A DNA stretch of 17,273 nucleotides from an uncultured Kineosporia sp. (lineage in GTDB: Bacteria; Actinomycetota; Actinomycetes; Actinomycetales; Kineosporiaceae). A program made the position numbers and the translations under genes. Position 1 is the stretch's first letter. Every line of letters starts with the position of its first letter. Positions 6,358 to 12,605 of the stretch are shown here, piece after piece. The stretch covers positions 1 to 17,273 of the forward strand of contig CALMAR010000428.1 of NCBI GenBank assembly GCA_937859855.1, in the 5' to 3' direction. Under the pieces are notes generated by a model. The model made no database searches. It saw only the letters and a list, made by a program, of their open reading frames with translations, and was not told the DNA's origin.

Positions 6358-9208
6358 GGGTTCTGACCTGGAGCAGCTGCTGCTTCAGGCCGCCCGCGCC
6401 GGAGGGTCCGCTGCCCGGATCGTGCACGCTCAGAAGATCCGCCGTGGCGGGGTCTACGGGTTCTTCGCCCGGGAACTGTTCGAGGTGACCATCGATGTTC
6501 CGGATGTTCCCGATGTTCCCGATGTTCCCGATGTTCCCGATGTTCCGGATGCAGACCCGCCGGGCGCCGACGCCGCCACCGATCCGGGCGTGCCCGCGGA
6601 CGACGCCGAGCGGGCCGAACCCGCGCTGGCGGAATCACAGTACGCACCCACTCATCTCCTTGGACTGGTCGAGCGGGGGAACGCCGAGCAGCAGGCGTCG
6701 GCCCGGGTGCTGGCCCTGCGCTCCCGCTATCTGGGGGTGCCGCAGATGCCTCAACAATGGGCCAGTGGGCCAGCCTCCCTCGTTCCTGGCAATCAGTTAC
6801 CGCCTGATGTTGTCAATAGGCTCAACGAGAGGCGTGTTCGCGCCGATCAAGCCGGGGTGAGCGAACCTCTCGAGCCTGTCGGCCACTCGCCCGGAGCGGA
6901 CAGGCCAGACGATGACCACTTCGGCTATGGCCTGAATGCCGGCTTCGAAGACGGTGCCGGCGACAGCTTCGATGACGGCTCCGATGAGCTGGCCGGCTTG
7001 TACCGGCTGGATTCCGCCCAGCCGATCGGCGACCTGCCCGGCGACTACGGCGTATTCAGTGAGATTCCGGACGACGAGGTAGCTGAGCCGATCACCTTCC
7101 ACGTGGATCCCGTGTTCGCCGACGTCCCCACCCCCGGCCTCGCTCCGTCGCTGACCACGCCGGACGCCGAGCCTCCGCCGCCGGCTGAACCAGGCCTGCT
7201 GGCACCGTCGGCTGAGCCGATCTTCACCGAACCCATTGCGCCCGAATCACTCTTTCAGCTGGCCAAGCACCGGCTGGACGGTCCCCGGCACACCACTGAT
7301 CACCGAGCAACTGCTGAAACGACCGGCTTGTCTGGCAATTCAGCGATCTTCGTAGCTCCCGGAGAGGAGGGCAGTTCCGTGATCGAAGATGCGGCCTGGT
7401 CCTCCGTCGTCCATACCGAGAGCCACTCAACGACCGCGGTTCTGGAGGCTGATCGCAGCATGAGCACGATGACTGAGCCGCATATGGGCTCCGAACACCC
7501 GGCCGGTCCCGGGCCAGAGGGCGTTGCGGATCACCCCGGCGGCGTGGTCACCACCGAGGCCATGGCGGCTGATGTCTCATCTGAGAACCCCGGCGACCTG
7601 GGTCAGATCTCCGGACCAGCTCTGCCCCCGGCCATCTCGCTGGCCAACGCCAGGGCGGCCACCATCGTGCCGAACGGCCGGTCGCGGTCCCGGTGGGGCC
7701 GGGGCGCCAACGTGCCCGCCCAGCGGCCGTCCGATGACGAGGTTCCGGCAGACGAATCTCCGGCCGAGGACTTCCCGATCGACGAGTTGCCGCTCGAAGA
7801 CATTCCCGGGCAACATGTTCCGGCGGATGGCCTGGCCGTTACCGGATTGGACGAATTGGGTCCGGCTCAGGACGATGCTGCCGCTCTCGATCTGGCCTCA
7901 GCCGAGGTCGCCGAAGCAGGCGAGCCGGTCGACGAGGTGCAGCCGCTCGAGCCGCCGGATTGGTCGATCGAGCCGCCGCCCGCATCAGAACCCTCTGAAC
8001 CCGAACTTTCCGAGACGGAGACGTCGGGATCCGACTGGTCCGCCAGTGACGTCGCGGAACTCGGCCGGATCGCGGCCGAAGACGCCGAGCTCACTGAAGC
8101 TCTCGACCAGGCCGAGCTCGATGAACTGGCCGACCTGGCCGACCTGGCCGACCTGGCCGAGCTGAGCGACCTGGGCGACCTGGGCGAGTTGGGCGAGTTG
8201 GGCGAGCTGAGCGAGCTGAGCGACCTGGGCGAGGCCGGCGAATTGCTGGGCCAGCCCGAACCGGAGGAGGCTTCGCCGTCCCGCTCCGGCGCCGGGTGGC
8301 GGGTGCTGCGCGCGTTGCGCCCTCGTCGCCGGCGCAAGCGCGACCGTGACGAGCTTCCGGCACCGGACTCCGATGAGGCTGCCGAGGCGCTGGCTGACGA
8401 GCACTGGATGCATACGGCTGAAGACGAGGCGGGCCTGGAACAGTCCTCGGTGGAACAGGTCCCGGCACAGTCAGAATGGAGTGGACTGACTGCGCCAGAG
8501 TTCCCGCCCGCTGACTTCGGTGCAAGCTCGGCGTTCCGGCCGGTTCCGGCCGGCCTGCAGCCGATGGTTGCCAGCGATCAGCTCGCGCGGGATCGTGAGG
8601 CTCTGCGTGGTCTCGGCGTGCCGGCCGCCTGGACGCGGCATCTGCACGAGGGGGACCGGTTCACCTCGATCGTGGCCATGCTGGAACGGCTTCCGGCACT
8701 GGACATGTCGGAGGAGGTCGACGTGATCGCGGTGGTCGGCCCGGCCGATGTGGTCGAGCTCGAAGCGCATCGGACCGCGCTCGATCTGCCCGCCGGCGGC
8801 CGGCCGCGTGCGGTGGCAGCCGTGCCAGGCACCGGGCCGGAGCGTCGTTCGGCGATTGCGGCCAGCAAGCGCACTCGCCCGGTCGTGATCGCGATCGCGC
8901 TGCCGAGCTACGACGATCCAGCCGAGATCCGTAAGGTGCTCGGGCAGGTGAAAGCCGGGTTGGTGATCGCGGTGATCGATGCGAACCGCTCGTTGGAGGA
9001 GAACACCCGCTGGATCGAGGCTCTGGAGAAGGTGGACGCCGTCACGCTGGAAGGCGCGCTCGACAGTGCCCGCCCGGCCGAGGTGCTCAACCTCGACGTG
9101 CCAGTGATCCGGGTCGACGGCATTGCCGTGGATCGGATCGGATGGGCCGCCCTGTTGTGTGCCCAGCTGACCGCGAACGACACCCAGCGAGAGTTCATCG
9201 GCCGCTGA
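6341..9208 (+). CDS. FlhF-like protein with degenerate GTPase domain and giant acidic spacer
   Basis: This protein is 955 aa and starts at GTG 6341 inside the end of flhA, the usual place of flhF. Residues 1-50 resemble the actinobacterial FlhF N-terminus (DLEQLLLQAARAGG, ARIVHAQKIRRGG, GFFARELFEV), and APTHLLGLVERG (102-113) is a second likely conserved block. Residues about 52-735 are acidic and Pro/Ala-rich, with six D-V-P triplets, twelve Leu-x-Asp/Glu triplets and a basic patch RPRRRRKR at 660-667. Residues about 739-955 have the alternating strand/helix order of an SRP-type GTPase domain. Where a P-loop GxxGxGKT should stand, the sequence is VVGPADVVE (798-806), lacking Gly-Lys-Thr. FlhF GTPases normally have about 360-460 residues and place polar flagella. 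This one probably does not hydrolyse GTP. The domain assignment is inference from motif order. Confidence 0.7.
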   Translation: MNLQLEGSDLEQLLLQAARAGGSAARIVHAQKIRRGGVYGFFARELFEVTIDVPDVPDVPDVPDVPDVPDADPPGADAATDPGVPADDAERAEPALAESQYAPTHLLGLVERGNAEQQASARVLALRSRYLGVPQMPQQWASGPASLVPGNQLPPDVVNRLNERRVRADQAGVSEPLEPVGHSPGADRPDDDHFGYGLNAGFEDGAGDSFDDGSDELAGLYRLDSAQPIGDLPGDYGVFSEIPDDEVAEPITFHVDPVFADVPTPGLAPSLTTPDAEPPPPAEPGLLAPSAEPIFTEPIAPESLFQLAKHRLDGPRHTTDHRATAETTGLSGNSAIFVAPGEEGSSVIEDAAWSSVVHTESHSTTAVLEADRSMSTMTEPHMGSEHPAGPGPEGVADHPGGVVTTEAMAADVSSENPGDLGQISGPALPPAISLANARAATIVPNGRSRSRWGRGANVPAQRPSDDEVPADESPAEDFPIDELPLEDIPGQHVPADGLAVTGLDELGPAQDDAAALDLASAEVAEAGEPVDEVQPLEPPDWSIEPPPASEPSEPELSETETSGSDWSASDVAELGRIAAEDAELTEALDQAELDELADLADLADLAELSDLGDLGELGELGELSELSDLGEAGELLGQPEPEEASPSRSGAGWRVLRALRPRRRRKRDRDELPAPDSDEAAEALADEHWMHTAEDEAGLEQSSVEQVPAQSEWSGLTAPEFPPADFGASSAFRPVPAGLQPMVASDQLARDREALRGLGVPAAWTRHLHEGDRFTSIVAMLERLPALDMSEEVDVIAVVGPADVVELEAHRTALDLPAGGRPRAVAAVPGTGPERRSAIAASKRTRPVVIAIALPSYDDPAEIRKVLGQVKAGLVIAVIDANRSLEENTRWIEALEKVDAVTLEGALDSARPAEVLNLDVPVIRVDGIAVDRIGWAALLCAQLTANDTQREFIGR
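6494..6547 (+). repeat. Six tandem copies of a 9-base unit (Asp-Val-Pro)
   Basis: GATGTTCC(C/G) is repeated six times without interruption, in frame, encoding residues 52-69 of the FlhF-like protein directly after its N-terminal domain. Unit length is a multiple of three, so copy-number change would alter length but not frame. Near-identity at the base level suggests recent expansion. Confidence 0.97.
8126..8233 (+). repeat. Twelve tandem 9-base units (Leu-Ala/Ser/Gly-Asp/Glu)
   Basis: The unit is (C/T)TG followed by GCC, AGC or GGC, then GAC or GAG, twelve times in frame, encoding residues 596-631 of the FlhF-like protein. The first three copies are identical and later ones drift in blocks, typical of slippage expansion. 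The product has leucine every third residue with acidic neighbours. Confidence 0.95.
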
Positions 9209-9265
9209 GCCGCCGATGGAGCCCCTAGCGATTGGGCGGCCGGCGGCTGTGCCTGCGCCCGAGAT

Positions 9266-9270
9266 GGAGG
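9266..9270 (+). promoter_or_regulatory. Ribosome binding site of the small membrane gene
   Basis: GGAGG lies 7 bases before ATG 9278 and selects this start within the 69-base gap after the FlhF-like gene. Confidence 0.75.
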
Positions 9271-9277
9271 CTGGCTG

Positions 9278-9550
9278 ATGCGGCCGCTGGCGGTTGGGGT
9301 AGCGGCGGCGGTGCTGGTGGCCGGGCCGCCGCTCTACTCCCTGGTTCAGGCCGGAAGCCTCACGGGCTCGACGGCCGTCTTCCGCGGACTGGTGTTCATG
9401 GTCGTCTGTACCGTTGCGGCGTCCTTCCTCAACGGCATCATCAGCGACTTCCAGCGCGACGCCAGGCATCGCACCGAGGGCAAGGTCGTGCACCACCCGA
9501 ACTCCAGCGGCCAGCCCCCACCCGGGCCCAACGGCCCTACCTCGTCCTGA
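9278..9550 (+). CDS. Small two-helix membrane protein, function unknown
   Basis: This 90-aa protein is the last gene of the plus-strand operon. Two hydrophobic helices are visible, about residues 4-25 (LAVGVAAAVLVAGPPLYSLV) and 34-54 (AVFRGLVFMVVCTVAASFL). A charged segment SDFQRDARHRTEGK and a Pro/Ser/Gly-rich tail of about 20 residues follow. A good ribosome site and strongly GC-rich third positions support it as real. I do not recognise a named family. Position after an flhF-like gene suggests a conserved accessory of actinobacterial flagellar operons, but that is inference. Confidence 0.75.
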   Translation: MRPLAVGVAAAVLVAGPPLYSLVQAGSLTGSTAVFRGLVFMVVCTVAASFLNGIISDFQRDARHRTEGKVVHHPNSSGQPPPGPNGPTSS

Positions 9551-9600
9551 TCGGTCACAGCCCCACTGATGCCTGGTTCAACGGGCCCTGGCAGCGCGCT

Positions 9601-9623
9601 TCGGCCCCCTCCTAGGGGGCTGA
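9601..9623 (+). terminator. Strong hairpin, likely terminator of the export operon
   Basis: The arms 9601-9610 and 9614-9623 pair (core GCCCCCT with AGGGGGC, extended by three pairs including one G-T) around the loop CCT. It begins 51 bases after the last plus-strand stop. No T tract follows, which is common in high-GC actinobacteria but weakens the call. It overlaps the first 44-base element, so the two structures would be alternatives. Confidence 0.55.
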
Positions 9624-9655
9624 TCATGCAAGAAACAGCAAGATCAGTGGGCTAG
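9612..9655. repeat. 44-base palindromic element, copy 1
   Basis: It runs from CTAGGGGGCTGATC through the centre ATGCAAGAAACAGCAA to GATCAGTGGGCTAG. It differs from copy 2 at four positions. The inner GATC/GATC-flanked arms and the outer CTAG pair, while three positions near the outer part mismatch and one is G-T. Confidence 0.9.
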
Positions 9656-9743
9656 GGAGGCGCAGCCCCGGGCAGCGGGGAAGACCTGCGCCGACCAAGG
9701 CGAGGGCTCAGGTGCCGAACCTCCAGGACGCCGCTGAGCACAC

Positions 9744-9764
9744 CGCGTACGCGTGCCGGCACGC
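9744..9764. repeat. Two adjoining perfect palindromes
   Basis: CGCGTACGCG (9744-9753) overlaps the start of GCGTGCCGGCACGC (9751-9764). Both are perfect two-fold symmetric sites. They could be protein-binding sites, DNA-structure elements or chance in GC-rich DNA. Confidence 0.6.
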
Positions 9765-9781
9765 ACCTCGGCCGGCTCTGA

Positions 9782-9811
9782 GCTGATCATGATGAAACTT
9801 GAAGCGAAGAG
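9782..9811. repeat. Decayed third copy of the palindromic element core
   Basis: GCTGATCATGATGAAACTTG continues to GAAGAG at 9811 and aligns with the core of the 44-base elements (GCTGATCATGCAAGAAACTG). It shares the first ten bases and the GAAACT block but has lost the right arm. It lies just outside copy 2. Confidence 0.5.
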
Positions 9812-9816
9812 CCCTG

Positions 9817-9860
9817 CTAGGGCGCTGATCATGCAAGAAACTGCAAGATCAGCGCGCTAG
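9817..9860. repeat. 44-base palindromic element, copy 2
   Basis: CTAGGGCGCTGATC and GATCAGCGCGCTAG pair with a single mismatch around a 16-base centre ATGCAAGAAACTGCAA. It lies 24 bases beyond the stop of the minus-strand EAL-HDOD gene, where a terminator of the chemotaxis operon would be expected. The start-to-start distance to copy 1 is 205 bases. Confidence 0.9.
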
Positions 9861-9883
9861 GGAAACAGCTCCGGCCCGCAGGA

Positions 9884-11173
9884 CTACTGGCCGTTCAGGT
9901 CGTGCACCAGCTTGAGGGACTCGCTCAACGACTCCAGGTAGGCCCGGGAGACGTCGAACGCCAGCAGCCCGGTCGAGGCGATCCCCTCGTCGTCGTCCCG
10001 TTCGTGAGCCAGCACGGCGATCAGTGCCCGCCCGGCCTGGCCGGACCCGTCCAGCAGCGCGTCACGCGCCTCACTGCCCACTCCGGCGCCGTCCGCGATC
10101 GCTTCCGGCTCCACTCCGAGCAGCTGGGCGGCACCGGACAGCAGGCCGATGGTGAAGGCCAGGTCGGCCTCCGACCCACCCAGGCGCTGGCAGGTGAACG
10201 CCCGGGCCAGCACCGACCACAGCCCGTCCGAGGACGAGGTGGTGGCCGAGCCTTCGAGCAGGGTCAGCACCACCCAGGACCGCAGCCGCCGGGGACCGAT
10301 GATGACCAGTGCCTGCCGCAGCGAGGTGACCTCGTTGACGGCACCAACGGACGACGAGTTCGCCGTGCGCAGCAGCCGCAGGGTCAGCCCGGGATCGGTG
10401 CCGACCATCTGCTCGATCCGCTGGATCGGGGTCTCCGGGTCGGCCAGGTCATTCAGCAGCCGCACGCAGATCAGCTGGCTGGGTGACAACGTGCGCCGCT
10501 CCAGCACCAGCGGGCGCTGCAGGTGCGGGCCCTGGAACATGTCGAAGCCCAGGTCGGCGCAGCGGGTGAAGGTCTCGGCATCGTGCACCCGGCTGGCCAC
10601 CAGAGTGGCGCCGTGGCTGCGGACCTGATCGGCCAGCACGGGAATCAGGGCCGGGGGGTTGTCCTGCACATCGATCTTGACGTAGTTGGCCAGCTCCAGC
10701 AGGGCCGCCCGGTCGGCATCACCACGGAAGTCGTCGATCGCTATCTGATAGCCCTGTTCGGCCAGTTGGTGCAGCCCGGCCAGCAGTTCGCTGTCGGCCA
10801 CCACGTCCTCGAACACCTCGATCACCACCCGGTCGGGCTCGACCGGGATCGGGATGATGCCGGTCAGAAAGGCCCGGGTGAAGTTGATGAAGACGGGGCG
10901 GCCATCCGCGATGTTGTCCAGCCCGAAGGTGCCGAAGGTGGAGGCGATCACCTGCGAGGTGGCCCGCTCACCAGCAATGGCAGCCTCGCCCACACCCTCG
11001 TAGGCGCGGAACAGCAGCTCGTAGGCCTGCAGCTTGTGCCCGGCGTCGTAGATGCCCTGCCGGCCAACCCGCACGTTGCGGACCAGCCCGGCCCGGACGG
11101 CGGCGTCCCCCTGCTCCGGACCGGCCTGCGCCGGAACGGCGGCTTGAGCGGCCTTCTTGGTCGACGAAAACAT
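9884..11173 (-). CDS. EAL-HDOD (YuxH-type) signalling protein, probably weak or inactive phosphodiesterase
   Basis: This 429-aa protein is the last gene of the chemotaxis operon. After a 30-residue Ala-rich leader, residues about 31-225 form an EAL domain of the YuxH type. It opens RQGIYDAGHKLQAYELLFR. Cyclic-di-GMP phosphodiesterase residues seen are E52, N97, E119, E122, D147-D148, K166 and Q214. The glutamate expected in the AExVE-type motif is S194 (LVASRVHD), so hydrolysis is doubtful and cyclic-di-GMP binding is more likely. Residues about 230-429 form an HDOD domain (LSPSQLICVRLLNDL, LLRTANSS, LRQALVIIGPRRLRSW), a protein-interaction module related to HD domains. GAAGGAG lies 7 bases before the ATG. 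A 54-base gap separates it from the upstream gene. Confidence 0.9.
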   Translation of the reverse strand: MFSSTKKAAQAAVPAQAGPEQGDAAVRAGLVRNVRVGRQGIYDAGHKLQAYELLFRAYEGVGEAAIAGERATSQVIASTFGTFGLDNIADGRPVFINFTRAFLTGIIPIPVEPDRVVIEVFEDVVADSELLAGLHQLAEQGYQIAIDDFRGDADRAALLELANYVKIDVQDNPPALIPVLADQVRSHGATLVASRVHDAETFTRCADLGFDMFQGPHLQRPLVLERRTLSPSQLICVRLLNDLADPETPIQRIEQMVGTDPGLTLRLLRTANSSSVGAVNEVTSLRQALVIIGPRRLRSWVVLTLLEGSATTSSSDGLWSVLARAFTCQRLGGSEADLAFTIGLLSGAAQLLGVEPEAIADGAGVGSEARDALLDGSGQAGRALIAVLAHERDDDEGIASTGLLAFDVSRAYLESLSESLKLVHDLNGQ

Positions 11174-11227
11174 GGGGAGCTCCTTCGGGATGGGACTAGC
11201 TGGGACGGCAGGGCAGCGACGGGTGCA

Positions 11228-11716
11228 TCAGCGGACGACGATCGAAAGCAGGCCGGGCCCGTAGCCGGCCACGGTGAACCTGACGTCCATCCGGGACCCC
11301 GCGTTGGCGGCGAGGGCGGCGACGTCGGCGGGCAGGCCTCCGCCTGGCCCGTACATCTCGTAAAGCCGCACATGGGGAGCGGCGGGCCCGTTGAAGACCG
11401 AGGCCATCACGTTGAGCACCTCGAAACAGTTGTCCCGCAGGGCGGCCGACAGCTCCCGGGAAGTGATCGCGTCGTCCACCCCGGCCTTGGGAACCATGGC
11501 CAGCGCACCGCCCAGCCGGGCCGCACCCTCCAGGTCGAGCACCACCATGGCCGAGACCGCCAGCCGGTCATTGACGTAGACGGCGACCACGTTGGTGCTC
11601 TTGGACTGGGGCGGCAGCCCGTCGCCGAGATCGACGTCCCGTCCGACCAGGTCCTCGATCAGGTTCCGGACCGTGTGCCGGCTGGGCAGCGGCGAGTGCT
11701 CCAGGACGTCGCTCAT
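11228..11716 (-). CDS. Divergent CheC/CheX-like protein of the chemotaxis operon
   Basis: This 162-aa soluble protein starts at ATG 11716, which overlaps the CheY stop by one base (TGATG). A GTG one codon earlier is possible. The sequence alternates strands and helices (VVAVYVNDRLAVSAMVVLDL, ALAMVPKAG, MDVRFTVAGYGPGLLSIVV), as in CheC/CheX/FliY proteins. The long central helix contains DNCFEVLN (residues 95-102), which fits the phosphatase pattern D-x3-E-x2-N. Residue similarity elsewhere is low, and the distal proline of the CheX pattern is not obvious. It is probably a conserved actinobacterial che-operon protein. CheY-P phosphatase activity is inference. Confidence 0.6.
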   Translation of the reverse strand: MSDVLEHSPLPSRHTVRNLIEDLVGRDVDLGDGLPPQSKSTNVVAVYVNDRLAVSAMVVLDLEGAARLGGALAMVPKAGVDDAITSRELSAALRDNCFEVLNVMASVFNGPAAPHVRLYEMYGPGGGLPADVAALAANAGSRMDVRFTVAGYGPGLLSIVVR

Positions 11717-12078
11717 CACGGCACCACCGTGGCCAGCGCCTCAGCGACCGCCTCAGCGGTGAAGGGCTTGGAGATGACCCCGAGCGCACCAGCGGCCTCG
11801 GCCTGGGTCCGCATGTCCTGCGATCCCTCCGAGGTGATGAAGCAGAAGGGGATGGCCGACCCGCTGGCCCGTAGCGCGCGCAGGAAATCCAGGCCATTCA
11901 TCTCCGGCATGTTCCAGTCCGACAGCACCAGATCCGGATCTTCGGCCTCGACGATGTCCATTGCCTGACGGCCGTTCTCGGCTTCCACGATGTCGTGCCC
12001 GTTCAGCCCGGCCTGGCGCAGGGTACGGGTCACGATCATCCGCATCGCCTTGCTGTCATCCACGATCAGGATTTTCAA
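11716..12078 (-). CDS. cheY: CheY-type single-domain response regulator (distal copy)
   Basis: This is a 120-aa receiver domain with nothing attached. Acidic pocket D7-D8 (ILIVDDSKAMR), phospho-acceptor D54 in LSDWNMPEMNGLDFL, switch T82 (FITSE) and K104 (VISKPF) are all present, so it should be phosphorylated by CheA. The start chosen is TTG 12078, giving (M)KILIVDD, with GGGAGG 5 bases upstream. It overlaps the cheX stop as TTGA. A longer GTG start at 12120 would add 14 Arg/Gln-rich residues not typical of CheY. It sits between two CheC/CheX-like genes. Confidence 0.93.
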   Translation of the reverse strand: MKILIVDDSKAMRMIVTRTLRQAGLNGHDIVEAENGRQAMDIVEAEDPDLVLSDWNMPEMNGLDFLRALRASGSAIPFCFITSEGSQDMRTQAEAAGALGVISKPFTAEAVAEALATVVP

Positions 12079-12605
12079 CTCGGCCTCCCAAGAAAGTCGC
12101 TGGCGACGACCGGCGGCCACTGCAGTTCGTTCTCATCGACATCGCCGACGACGCTCAGCTGAGCGACGTGGCCCATCACCATGGCCCTCACGGTGAACCG
12201 GACCCGGCCCGAATCGGGCACCGGGGCGATGGAATCCACGATCTGGGTGGCGGGCAGCGAGAGCCGGGCATGACTGAACATCAACGACTTGGCCGCTCCG
12301 GCAGCGATATTGCCCAATTCAGCCACCGCATCGATGATCTCGTCATCGGCGGGGTCGGCCATCATCATCATCCGGCTGGCCAGCACCCGGGCCAGGCCGA
12401 GGCCCATTTGCAGCTCCACTCCGGTACAGCCGCCGGTCGCCTGGTCGTGAATGGCCAGCCGGGCCACCACCGCGGGGCCACTGGTCATGGCATGGAGAGT
12501 CCGCTCGGCGTCCTGTTCGAGCATCGCCGACAGCACATCGGTCAGCGTGATCCCCAGCTCGGACACCAGCTCCGGGTCCACCGCAGCACCGGCCGCAGCG
12601 CTCAT
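12075..12605 (-). CDS. cheX: CheX-type CheY-P phosphatase
   Basis: This 176-aa protein has one copy of the CheC/CheX/FliY phosphatase motif, DAVAELGN (D92, E96, N99), continuing IAAGAAKS with a proline at 118. The glutamate and asparagine of this motif act on the phospho-aspartate of CheY-P. A single motif and this size fit CheX, which works as a dimer, better than CheC, which has two motifs. A leading helix (about 11-45) precedes the domain. ATG 12605 overlaps the cheR stop (ATGA), and the end overlaps the next cheY (TTGA). It probably replaces CheZ, which is not seen here. Confidence 0.8.
   Translation of the reverse strand: MSAAAGAAVDPELVSELGITLTDVLSAMLEQDAERTLHAMTSGPAVVARLAIHDQATGGCTGVELQMGLGLARVLASRMMMMADPADDEIIDAVAELGNIAAGAAKSLMFSHARLSLPATQIVDSIAPVPDSGRVRFTVRAMVMGHVAQLSVVGDVDENELQWPPVVASDFLGRPS
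12084..12089 (-). promoter_or_regulatory. Ribosome binding site that supports the TTG start of the distal cheY
   Basis: On the minus strand GGGAGG lies 5 bases before TTG 12078, inside the end of cheX. Together with the 4-base TTGA overlap it favours this short start. Confidence 0.75.

Larger units (their letters stand above)
9551..9883. other. Gene-free junction between convergent operons, palindrome-rich
   Basis: These 333 bases separate the 3' ends of the export operon and the chemotaxis operon. No credible gene is present on either strand. The content is a 10-pair hairpin, two 44-base palindromic elements, one decayed copy and two adjoining short palindromes. Confidence 0.85.

Noticed and set aside
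6494..8233. The tandem repeats considered as CRISPR or phase-variable frameshift tracts
   Set aside because: Units are 9 bases without spacers and lie inside a reading frame. Changes in copy number keep the frame.
9644..9832. A 62-codon minus-strand frame in the convergent junction
   Set aside because: It overlaps the palindromic repeats, and its product shows no consistent pattern; the start lies within copy 2.
10523..11968. A 481-codon plus-strand frame opposite the EAL-HDOD gene
   Set aside because: Low-complexity Gly/His/Gln-rich translation opposite a gene with clear domain motifs.
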